In this document: positions 46,173-53,712 of the stretch, in pieces | Position numbering within the stretch: position 1 is the stretch's first letter | Layout: each line of letters starts with the position of its first letter | DNA from: Parvimonas sp. oral taxon 393 str. F0440 | GTDB lineage: Bacteria > Bacillota > Clostridia > Tissierellales > Peptoniphilaceae | Reading direction: 5' to 3' | Assembly (NCBI GenBank): GCA_000223315.2 | Contig: AFUS01000004.1 | Coordinates: forward strand, 186,001-250,000 | Length of the DNA: 64,000 nucleotides | Made by a program: the position numbers and the translations under genes | The notes under the pieces: generated by a model | The model's database searches: none | Told to the model about the DNA's origin: nothing | The model's input: only the letters and a program-made list of their open reading frames with translations

Positions 46173-46834
46173 TGAAAAACTATGGACTTTTTGATGTTAT
46201 AGGTCCTATTATGATTGGACCTTCAAGTTCCCATACTGCTGGAGCTTGCAGGCTTGGACGAATTGCAAAAATTATTTATGCAAGAGATATAAAGAAAGTA
46301 ATTTTTCATTTACATGGAAGTTTTAAAAATACATATCAAGGTCACGGAACTGATAGAGCTTTGGTCGGTGGAATATTAGGATATGATACTGATGACGAAA
46401 GAATAAGGGATGCTTTGGATATTGCTACAAAGAGAGGTATTGATTTTTCTTTTGTTCCAATGGATTTATTATTTGCTCATCCAAATACAGTTAAGACTGA
46501 ATTTATTGAATCAAATGGGGATAGTTTTTATGTAATAGGTTCTTCAATTGGTGGTGGTGCCATTGAAATTACAAATATTAATGGAGTTGACGTTAAATTT
46601 GGTGGTGTATATAATACAATAATCCTTAAATATAACGACAGATATGGAATGATTGCTCAAGTTAGTACAATTTTAGCTGAAAATAAGATAAATATCGGTA
46701 GTTTGATTATGAATAGGGAGGATGGAGTTGCATCTGCTGTTATGGAAATTGATGGAGGAATTGATGAAATGGCTATTTATAGAATAAGCAAATTACCTGA
46801 TATGTTGGATTGTATGATTTTAAAACCATTGTAG
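46172..46834 (+). CDS. sdaAB: L-serine dehydratase, iron-sulfur-dependent, beta subunit
   Basis: The 220-residue beta subunit of the two-subunit Fe-S L-serine dehydratase (serine to pyruvate and ammonia). The N-terminus DVIGPIMIGPSSSHTAGACR binds the substrate; LHGSFKNTYQGHGTDRALVG is typical. Residues from about 148 are an ACT domain (YGMIAQVSTILAENKINIGS), which probably binds an amino-acid effector. It starts on the last base of the preceding gene. The alpha subunit follows eight bases later. Confidence 0.94.
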   Translation: MKNYGLFDVIGPIMIGPSSSHTAGACRLGRIAKIIYARDIKKVIFHLHGSFKNTYQGHGTDRALVGGILGYDTDDERIRDALDIATKRGIDFSFVPMDLLFAHPNTVKTEFIESNGDSFYVIGSSIGGGAIEITNINGVDVKFGGVYNTIILKYNDRYGMIAQVSTILAENKINIGSLIMNREDGVASAVMEIDGGIDEMAIYRISKLPDMLDCMILKPL

Positions 46835-46842
46835 GAGGTTAT

Positions 46843-47723
46843 ATGATTTCATCAGGAGAACAATTATTACGTTTATGTAAAGAAAAAATAAAAAAATTAG
46901 TGAAATTGCATTGGAACACCAACTTGAAGAAATGGGTATAACAAAAGAAGAACTTTTAGAGATGCTTAGGGAAACTTATGAAGTAATGAAAGCATCAGCT
47001 TCCGATGTTATAACTAATGATAAAATCAATCCTTTTAAAATAACCGGTGGAAATGCAAAGAAAATTTTGAGATATGCACAAAGTGGAAAAAGTATATTAG
47101 GAGAGTCTATGGTCACAGCTATTGCTAGGGGTTTTTCAACTTCTGAAGTAAATGCCGGTATGGGAAAAATTGTAGCTGCTCCAACTGCCGGAGGTGCAGG
47201 AATTTTACCCGGTAGTCTTTCTTGGATTCAAGATAAATATAATTTTACAGATGACCAAATGCTAATGGCACTTCTAGTTTCCGGAACAATTGGAAGAATT
47301 ATTGCAACAAATGCAACAATTTCCGGAGCAGAAGGTGGTTGTCAAGCTGAATGTGGTGCAGCAGCGGCAATGAGTGCAGCAGCAATAGTAGAATTACATG
47401 GTGGAACTCCGGAACAATCTTTGACAGCTTCATCCTTTGCAATGCTTTCTGTATTGGGATTGGTTTGTGATCCGGTAGCAGGGCTTGTAGAATTTCCTTG
47501 TGCTTTAAGAAATGGAACAGGAACTATTAATGCTCTGGTTGCAAGTGATATTGCACTTGCAGGAGTAGAATCTATAGTGCCTTTTGACGAGGTGGTCCAA
47601 GCAATGTATGAAGTTGGAAATGCATTACCTGAAACTTTAAGAGAAACTGCATTAGGTGGATGTGCAGCATGTCCATCTGCAAAGAAAATGGAATGTAAAG
47701 TATTTCCGGACAGATTAAGTTAA
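46843..47723 (+). CDS. sdaAA: L-serine dehydratase, iron-sulfur-dependent, alpha subunit (frameshift near start)
   Basis: The alpha subunit carries the [4Fe-4S] cluster. Conserved parts are GGNAKKILRYAQSGKSILGE, APTAGGAGILPGSLSW, GCQAECGAAAAMSAAA with a cluster Cys, LVCDPVAGLVEFPCALRNG and the C-terminal GGCAACPSAKKMECKVF. The start is ATG 46843 with AGGAGG upstream. The frame breaks in the A6 run at 46883-46888; one extra A joins MISSGEQLLRLCKEK to NKKISEIALEHQLEEMG, giving about 293 residues, the normal length. An enzyme central to amino-acid fermentation is unlikely to be a pseudogene, so I read the break as an error. Confidence 0.93.
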
Positions 47724-47726
47724 TAA

Positions 47727-47744
47727 CGGACTTTTTTAAGTCCG
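47727..47744 (+). terminator. Weak hairpin between sdaAA and tRNA-Leu
   Basis: CGGACTT/AAGTCCG 7-bp stem without a proper T tract. It may be a weak terminator or a processing site ahead of the tRNA. Confidence 0.5.
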
Positions 47745-47750
47745 ATTTAT

Positions 47751-47836
47751 GCAGAAATGGTGGAACTGGTAGACACGCTATCTTGAGGGGGTAGTGAGCA
47801 AAGCTTGTGAGGGTTCGAATCCCTTTTTCTGCACCA
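47751..47836 (+). tRNA. tRNA-Leu (anticodon GAG), CCA encoded
   Basis: The acceptor arms GCAGAAA (47751-47757) and TTTCTGC (47826-47832) pair, followed by A and an encoded CCA. The anticodon stem CTATC/GGTAG holds the loop TTGAGGG, giving anticodon GAG (codon CUC/CUU). A long class II variable arm (GTGAGCAAAGCTTGTG) and the T-loop GGTTCGAATCC are present. It is 86 bases long including CCA and may be transcribed with the serine dehydratase genes. Confidence 0.97.
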
Positions 47837-47867
47837 ACTCCGTTAGAAAAACTAACGGAGTTTTTTT
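47837..47867 (+). terminator. Terminator after tRNA-Leu
   Basis: ACTCCGTTAG, AAAAA loop, CTAACGGAGT and a T tract: a perfect 10-bp stem. The rest of the gap to the rnf promoter (47868-48011) is AT-rich without a gene. Confidence 0.92.
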
Positions 47868-48011
47868 GTGAAGAAATCAATATTGATTCAAAATTAAGAA
47901 TACATTTCATAGTATAATCAATAAATAATTATCAATAAAAAATATTTATAATTAAAGTTAAAAATCTAAGATGATTTGCTACTTTTTATCAATTCACTGC
48001 TTAAGATTAAA

Positions 48012-48040
48012 TTGACATTGAAGTAAAAATAGTGTAAAAT
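48012..48040 (+). promoter_or_regulatory. Promoter of the rnf operon
   Basis: A consensus -35 TTGACA (48012-48017), 17 bases, and TAAAAT (48035-48040). Confidence 0.8.
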
Positions 48041-48154
48041 AATCGTGAATACAAGTTTTTTGAAAAATCTTTTCTATATACTAAAATTTTAATATTATTA
48101 ATTTTATTTATAGAGAAATTTTAAAAATTGTGATAATAAAAAGAGGTGAATAAA

Positions 48155-49480
48155 GTGAGTGTGAACACTTTTAAAGGCGGAAAACATATCCACGACTTTA
48201 AAGAGTTAACTAATTCGAAACCTATAAATTTCGGTTTTGTACCTAAGGTAGTAACTATACCTCTATCACAACACTCGGGTGCACCCGCTACTTGTTTGGT
48301 TAGTAAAAATGATTTGGTAAAAGTTGGACAAAAAATTGGAGAGGCTTCAGCTTTTATTTCTGCAAATGTCCATTCAAGTGTTAGCGGTAAAGTTAAATCT
48401 ATTGATGAGATTATGACTGCAACAGGTGTTATGTGTCAAGGAATAACTATCGAAAATGACGGTTTAGATGAATTGGGATATGAAGAAAAGAATTTAACTA
48501 TTGATGAAGTAAGCGCGACGGACATAATAGACGCCATAAAAGAAGCCGGAATTGTTGGACTTGGAGGCGCAGGATTTCCTACTCATGTTAAATTAACAGC
48601 GAGAGAAGGACAGATTACAGACTACATAATAATAAACTGCGCTGAATGTGAGCCATATTTAACAAGTGATCAACTTATGATGGAATTATATCCTGAAAAA
48701 GTTGTTATGGGTCTTTTACTTGCAATGAAAGCGATGGGAGCAAAAAAAGGTATTTTAGGTATTGAAGATAATAAACCGCTTGCTATTGATAAATTGAAAG
48801 AAGCTTCAAAGTCTTATCCTGAGGTAACTGTAAGTGTTGTAAAAACTAAATATCCTCAAGGAGACCAAAAAAGACTTATCCAAGCTACAACCGGAATAGT
48901 TGTACCTGCAGGAGCTTCTACTTCAGCAGTTGGCATAAGAGTAATAAATGCTAATACTTCAATTGCAATTAATGATGCTGTTTTACATGGTAAGCCACTA
49001 TATGAAAAATTGGTTACTATGACTGGACATGCACTAAAAGAACCACAAAATGTTATGGTTAGAGTAGGATCAAAAGTTTCCGATATTGTAGAGTTTATTG
49101 GAGGATATGAAAGTGAACCCGGAAAAATCATTTCAGGTGGACCAATGATGGGTGAAACACAATATACTCCTAATGTAACTACAGGTAAAGCTATGGGTGG
49201 ATTACTTTTTATGACTCAAGAGGAAAGCGCACCTAAAGCTGTAAGTCCTTGTATCAGATGTGGAAGATGTGTTGATATTTGTCCTGTGTACTTACAGCCT
49301 TTGTATTTACAGCTATATACTTTGAAAAATAGAATTGACGAGGCGGAAAAATTACATTTAATGGATTGTATTGAATGTGGTTCCTGCTCATATATTTGTC
49401 CGTCAAACAGACCTTTAGTTGAAACTATCAGACTTGGAAAAGCTGAAGTAAGAAAACAAGGTAAAGGAAAGAGAGCATAA
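48155..49480 (+). CDS. rnfC: Rnf electron transport complex subunit RnfC
   Basis: RnfC is the peripheral, NADH/FMN-binding subunit of the ferredoxin:NAD+ oxidoreductase, on the cytoplasmic face. Visible: KLTAREGQ and GLGGAGFPTHVK in the flavin/NAD domain, IINCAECEPYLTSDQ, and two [4Fe-4S] sites CIRCGRCVDICP and CIECGSCSYICP near the C-terminus. The start is taken as GTG 48155 (VSVNTFKGGKHI), five bases after AGAGGTGA; the GTG at 48146 is within that SD. GTG 48161 is an alternative. rnfD follows after ten bases. Confidence 0.95.
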   Translation: MSVNTFKGGKHIHDFKELTNSKPINFGFVPKVVTIPLSQHSGAPATCLVSKNDLVKVGQKIGEASAFISANVHSSVSGKVKSIDEIMTATGVMCQGITIENDGLDELGYEEKNLTIDEVSATDIIDAIKEAGIVGLGGAGFPTHVKLTAREGQITDYIIINCAECEPYLTSDQLMMELYPEKVVMGLLLAMKAMGAKKGILGIEDNKPLAIDKLKEASKSYPEVTVSVVKTKYPQGDQKRLIQATTGIVVPAGASTSAVGIRVINANTSIAINDAVLHGKPLYEKLVTMTGHALKEPQNVMVRVGSKVSDIVEFIGGYESEPGKIISGGPMMGETQYTPNVTTGKAMGGLLFMTQEESAPKAVSPCIRCGRCVDICPVYLQPLYLQLYTLKNRIDEAEKLHLMDCIECGSCSYICPSNRPLVETIRLGKAEVRKQGKGKRA

Positions 49481-49490
49481 GGAGGGTACT

Positions 49491-50948
49491 ATGGAAGAAA
49501 AAGATTTAAAAGTTGAAGTCCCTTCTGAATTAGAAAATGGGACGGACATTGAGATAAAAGAAAACGAAGTCGTAACTGAAAATGTTGAAGAAGTAAAAGA
49601 AGTTGAAAATGAAAATATTGAAACAGCTTCGACTACTGAAGAAACAAAATCAGAAAGACCTATTAGAGAGAGAAGAGAAAGAACTCCTAGAGAACCTAGG
49701 GAAAGATCAGAAAGACCTGTAAGGGAAAGAAGATCAAGAGTCGTTTCTGAGAAAGAAAATACAAGTTCTGATACAACAGAAAATTCACAAGCAAATGAAG
49801 AAACAAAATCAGAAAGACCTGTAAGAGAAAGACGTGAAAGAACTCCTAGAGAACCTAGGGAGAGGACAGAACGTCCTGCAAGAGAAAGAAGAGAGAGATC
49901 AGCAGAAAGCAGTGATTCTTCAGAAGAAAGACCTGCAAGAGAAAGGCGTGAAAGACCTGCAAGAGGTGGACGTAATGAAGAACCACAAATGAAGTTATTT
50001 GTAGGATCATCTCCTCATTTAAGAAGTGAAGCTACAGTAAGTACAGTTATGAGAGATGTTGTTATTGCCTTGATACCAACATTACTTGCCGGAATTTATT
50101 TCTTTGGCATTAGAGCATTATTGGTTACATTGGTATCAATAGCATTTGCAGTGGGTTCTGAATACATTTACGAAAAATTGACACATAAACCTATTACTAT
50201 TAAAGATTTTTCTGCAGTAATTACCGGAATGCTTATTGCTTTTAACGTACCTGTTACTATTCCTTATTGGATGGTTGCACTTGGAAGTATGTTTGCAATT
50301 ATAATCGTTAAACAATTATACGGTGGACTTGGAATGAACTTTATGAACCCTGCACTTGCTGCAAGAGCTGCATTAATGGCATCATTCCCAACAGCAATGT
50401 CAAATTATGTTGCACCTAATTCAGGAATTTCAAATTTGATAAATTCCTCAACTTATTCTTCATTAGATGCTGCAACTTATGCGACACCTTTATCAAAGGG
50501 AACTCAAGTAAATTTTCTTGAAGCATTTATAGGTGTAAGAGGTGGTTGTATCGGAGAAGTTTCAACTATATGTTTATTGATTGGAGCAGGATATTTATTG
50601 TATAGAGGTGTTATTCAGCTTAGAATTCCACTTGTATTTATATCTACAACTGCAGTTGTTTTAGCTCTTACAGGAACTCCTGTGGCAAATTTACCGGTTC
50701 AACTTTTAATGGGTGGACTTATATTAGGGGCATTTTTTATGGCTACTGATTATGTATCAGCTCCTGTTAATAGAAAAGCTCAAATATTTTTTGCTATGGG
50801 TTGTGGTATTATAACTGCACTCATAAGGAACTTTGGTAGTTTACCGGAAGGGGTAAGTTATTCAATTCTATTTATGAATATCTTTACACCACTTTTAGAA
50901 AAATATTGTGTCCCTAAAGTTTTTGGAGAAGGGAGAGTTAAAAAGTAA
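49491..50948 (+). CDS. rnfD: Rnf complex subunit RnfD with a long repeat-rich N-terminal extension
   Basis: RnfD is a membrane subunit with covalently bound FMN. The canonical part begins near Met167 (MKLFVGSSPHLRSEATVSTV) and has eight to nine helices; the flavinylation region is probably LDAATYATPLSKG with the FMN-bearing Thr. The first 166 residues are unusual: an acidic stretch, then Arg/Glu/Pro-rich sequence with two copies of a 31-residue unit (KSERPIRERRERTPREPRER and so on) spaced by 53 codons. The extension is translated, since the only good SD (AAGGAGGG) is before ATG 49491 and none precedes Met167. It is predicted cytoplasmic and disordered; its role is unknown. Confidence 0.93.
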   Translation: MEEKDLKVEVPSELENGTDIEIKENEVVTENVEEVKEVENENIETASTTEETKSERPIRERRERTPREPRERSERPVRERRSRVVSEKENTSSDTTENSQANEETKSERPVRERRERTPREPRERTERPARERRERSAESSDSSEERPARERRERPARGGRNEEPQMKLFVGSSPHLRSEATVSTVMRDVVIALIPTLLAGIYFFGIRALLVTLVSIAFAVGSEYIYEKLTHKPITIKDFSAVITGMLIAFNVPVTIPYWMVALGSMFAIIIVKQLYGGLGMNFMNPALAARAALMASFPTAMSNYVAPNSGISNLINSSTYSSLDAATYATPLSKGTQVNFLEAFIGVRGGCIGEVSTICLLIGAGYLLYRGVIQLRIPLVFISTTAVVLALTGTPVANLPVQLLMGGLILGAFFMATDYVSAPVNRKAQIFFAMGCGIITALIRNFGSLPEGVSYSILFMNIFTPLLEKYCVPKVFGEGRVKK

Positions 50949-51526
50949 TGAAAGAAACTATTAAATTGACAGTCAGATTGTTTTTAATTACTGCAATTGC
51001 AGGTTTCGTTCTTGCATTTGCAAACAGTTTTACTTCTCCGGTTATTAAAGCAAGAGAAAAGGCTCAATATGAGGCGGCTTTAAAAGAAGTTTTTGCTGAA
51101 GCTGATAAGTTTGAAACTGTTGAAGAAGAAAAACTTAATACAATAAAAACAAAGATAAAAAATATAGAAAAAATAGAAGTTGCGAAGAAATCAGATAAAA
51201 CGGTAGGTTATGTTTTTAAAACATTGGGGAAAAATGGTTATGGCGGAGATATTTCAATGCTTATGGCTATAAATACCGAAAATAAAACTATAGTTGGTTT
51301 TAAAGTTTTAAAACATAGTGAAACACCTGGTCTTGGAAGTAGAGTAACGACTGAAGAATACGCAAAAAGCGTTGTAGGAAATAAAGTTACTGAACATCTG
51401 GTAAAAAATTTACATCCGGATGCAGACAATGATATTCAAGCAATAACTGGAACAACAATAAGTGTTAATGCAGTTCTAAACGGATTAAATGCTGCAATAG
51501 ATGCATTACAAGAACTTGAAAAGTAG
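50948..51526 (+). CDS. rnfG: Rnf complex subunit RnfG
   Basis: The 192-residue RnfG has one N-terminal membrane anchor (LFLITAIAGFVLAFANSF) and an extracytoplasmic FMN-binding domain. KHSETPGLGSRV and AITGTTISVNAVLNGLNAAI are the family motifs; the Thr in GTT is the expected covalent FMN site. Its ATG shares a base with the rnfD stop (TAATG). Confidence 0.94.
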   Translation: MKETIKLTVRLFLITAIAGFVLAFANSFTSPVIKAREKAQYEAALKEVFAEADKFETVEEEKLNTIKTKIKNIEKIEVAKKSDKTVGYVFKTLGKNGYGGDISMLMAINTENKTIVGFKVLKHSETPGLGSRVTTEEYAKSVVGNKVTEHLVKNLHPDADNDIQAITGTTISVNAVLNGLNAAIDALQELEK

Positions 51527-51536
51527 GAGGGATAAT

Positions 51537-52151
51537 ATGAAATTAAAAAAGATTTTCTTTGATGGTATATTTTCAAACAACCCTGTACTTGTTCAACTTG
51601 TTGGTATGTGTTCCGTATTAGCTGTAACAACAAGTGTTGTAAATGCGATAGGTATGGGATCATCAGTAATATTTGTAGTAACTTGTTCAAATATTGTAAT
51701 TTCCAGCCTTAGAAAATTTATTCCGGATAAAGTTAGAATTCCAGCTTATGTAGTAATTATAGCCACATTTGTAACATTGGTACAAATGTTCTTGGCAGCA
51801 TATATACCTGCTCTTTACGATAGTTTGGGATTATTTATACCACTTATAGTAGTAAACTGTTTAATCCTTGCGAGAGCAGAGTCTTTTGCATCAAAGAATA
51901 CAGTTTTTTCATCAATGGTGGATGGAATTGGGCAAGGAGTTGGCTTTACTTTTGCATTGGTTGTACTAGCAAGTGTTCGTGAAGTTTTAGGTAATGGAAC
52001 TTGGCTTGGTTTTCCAATTCTTGGAAAAAATTATGTAAGTATCGGTGTTATTACACAAGCTCCGGGAGCATTTATTATTCTTGGACTTTTAGTAGCAGGA
52101 TTTAATATGTTAAGTAAAAAAGTTAGTGCTAAAAAAGAAGGGGGTAACTAA
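51537..52151 (+). CDS. rnfE: Rnf complex subunit RnfE
   Basis: The 204-residue integral membrane subunit with six helices, homologous to NqrD. Key segments are FSNNPVLVQLVGMCSVLAVT, PAYVVIIATFVTLVQMFLAA and LIVVNCLILARAESFASKN. I use ATG 51537, seven bases after GGAGGG, rather than the in-frame ATG at 51501 inside rnfG. It ends on the first base of the rnfA ATG. Confidence 0.94.
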   Translation: MKLKKIFFDGIFSNNPVLVQLVGMCSVLAVTTSVVNAIGMGSSVIFVVTCSNIVISSLRKFIPDKVRIPAYVVIIATFVTLVQMFLAAYIPALYDSLGLFIPLIVVNCLILARAESFASKNTVFSSMVDGIGQGVGFTFALVVLASVREVLGNGTWLGFPILGKNYVSIGVITQAPGAFIILGLLVAGFNMLSKKVSAKKEGGN

Positions 52152-52726
52152 TGGCTACAATATTAAAAATTTTAGTTGCATCAATTTTAGTAAATAACTA
52201 TGTTTTAGGACAATTCTTGGGAATTTGTCCGTTGATTGGTGTATCAAATAAAGTTGAAACTGCATTTGGTATGGGTATGGCAGTTACATTCGTAATTACA
52301 ATTTCAAGTGCTGTAACTTGGGTAATTCAAAAGACATTATTGGATACTTTAGGTCTTGAATATTTACAAACAATCGTGTTTATACTTGTAATAGCAACTT
52401 TAGTACAATTTGTTGAAATGGTACTTAAAAAAATGAGTCCAAATCTTTATAATGCTTTAGGAGTTTTCCTACCACTTATAACAACAAACTGTGTAGTTTT
52501 AGGTGTTGCAATTACAAATATACAAAAAGAATATAATTTGTTAGAAACAATATTTAATGGTTTAGGAGCATCACTTGGATTTTTATTAGCCATTGTTTGT
52601 TTGGCTTCTATAAGAGAAAAGTTGGAATTGACAGAAGTTCCTAAAAATCTTGAAGGAGTTCCTCTTACATTAATTACCATTGGACTTATGTCTCTGGCAT
52701 TTTATGGATTTGCGGGATTAGTATAG
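52151..52726 (+). CDS. rnfA: Rnf complex subunit RnfA
   Basis: The 191-residue membrane subunit paralogous to RnfE with inverted topology, homologous to NqrE. Segments LVNNYVLGQFLGICPLIGVS, ATLVQFVEMVLKKMSPNLYN and PLITTNCVVLGVAI are characteristic; Cys in GICPL and NCVV match the cysteines that hold the intramembrane [2Fe-2S] cluster with RnfE. Confidence 0.95.
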   Translation: MATILKILVASILVNNYVLGQFLGICPLIGVSNKVETAFGMGMAVTFVITISSAVTWVIQKTLLDTLGLEYLQTIVFILVIATLVQFVEMVLKKMSPNLYNALGVFLPLITTNCVVLGVAITNIQKEYNLLETIFNGLGASLGFLLAIVCLASIREKLELTEVPKNLEGVPLTLITIGLMSLAFYGFAGLV

Positions 52727-52736
52727 AGGTGAGATT

Positions 52737-53570
52737 ATGAATGAAATAATGATACCGGTTTTGTTACTTAGTGTTTTAGGTATTTTATTTGCATTGATAC
52801 TTGCATTTGCTTCAAAAGTATTTTTTGTAAAAGTAGATGAAAAAGTTATACAAGTTAGAAATGAATTGCCTGGAGCAAACTGTGGTGCTTGTGGATTTCC
52901 GGGTTGTGACGGTCTTGCAAAAGCCATTGCAGAAGGAACTGCGGGAATAAATGCTTGTCCTGTCGGAGGAGCTGACTTGGTAGAAAGACTTGCAAAACTT
53001 TTAGGCACAGAAGCAGGGGATGTTCAAAGAATGGTAGCTTGTGTAATGTGTCAAGGAGATAAGGATTTTGCAAAGGAAAAATACATATATACCGGCATTA
53101 GAGATTGTAGGGTAAACAACTCAATGCAAGGAGGAAGTAAGACTTGTGCCTATGGATGTTTAGGATGTGGGACTTGTCAAGATGTTTGTGGATTTAATGC
53201 AATAGAAATGATAAATGGAATTGCGGTTGTAAATAAAGAAAATTGTACAGCTTGTAATAAATGTATAGAAATTTGTCCAAAGAATTTAATTGATTTGGTT
53301 CCTTATGAACAAACGGTTATGGTAAAATGTAAGAGTTTTGCAGCTGGAAATGTTGTTAAAAATGCTTGTAAAGTTGGATGTATTGGATGTAAAATGTGTG
53401 CAAGAGTTTATCCGGAAGCATTTGTTATTGAAAACAATTTAGCTGTTGTAAATTATAAACAAGGTTTAGATGAAGAATTACTTTTACAAGCTGCAGATAA
53501 ATGCCCTACAAATGCAATTCATCCTGGGTTATTAAAGAAAATGGCTGAAAAAGTAAATGAAGTAGCATAA
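52737..53570 (+). CDS. rnfB: Rnf complex subunit RnfB lacking one C-terminal Fe-S cluster
   Basis: RnfB accepts electrons from ferredoxin. It has an N-terminal membrane anchor (MIPVLLLSVLGILFALILAF) and a first [4Fe-4S] motif NCGACGFPGCDGLAKA to ACPVGG. A complete two-cluster ferredoxin domain follows (CLGCGTCQDVC, CTACNKCIEICP), then a second ferredoxin-like domain. In the second domain CIGCKMCARVYP has Tyr where the fourth Cys is expected, and the CxxCxxC that should precede KCPTNAIH is replaced by GLDEELLLQAAD. One cluster can still form (CxxCxxC plus the Cys of KCP); the other is lost. 277 residues. It ends the operon. Confidence 0.94.
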   Translation: MNEIMIPVLLLSVLGILFALILAFASKVFFVKVDEKVIQVRNELPGANCGACGFPGCDGLAKAIAEGTAGINACPVGGADLVERLAKLLGTEAGDVQRMVACVMCQGDKDFAKEKYIYTGIRDCRVNNSMQGGSKTCAYGCLGCGTCQDVCGFNAIEMINGIAVVNKENCTACNKCIEICPKNLIDLVPYEQTVMVKCKSFAAGNVVKNACKVGCIGCKMCARVYPEAFVIENNLAVVNYKQGLDEELLLQAADKCPTNAIHPGLLKKMAEKVNEVA

Positions 53571-53573
53571 CTT

Positions 53574-53600
53574 AAGAGCGAGATTATTCGCTCTTTTTTT
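53574..53600 (+). terminator. Terminator of the rnf operon
   Basis: AAGAGCGA/TCGCTCTT 8-bp stem and a T tract. Confidence 0.9.
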
Positions 53601-53631
53601 GTTGTTGTCTCTAGTTTTTTTATAAAAAAAC

Positions 53632-53660
53632 TTGACTTGAAAACATTTCCATATTATAAT
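53632..53660 (+). promoter_or_regulatory. Promoter of the EF-G-like gene
   Basis: TTGACT (53632-53637), 17 bases, TATAAT (53655-53660): near consensus. Confidence 0.82.
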
Positions 53661-53712
53661 ATTTCTAAGGTATTAATTTATCTATTTTATGATATGTTAG
53701 GGGGAATTAGAT

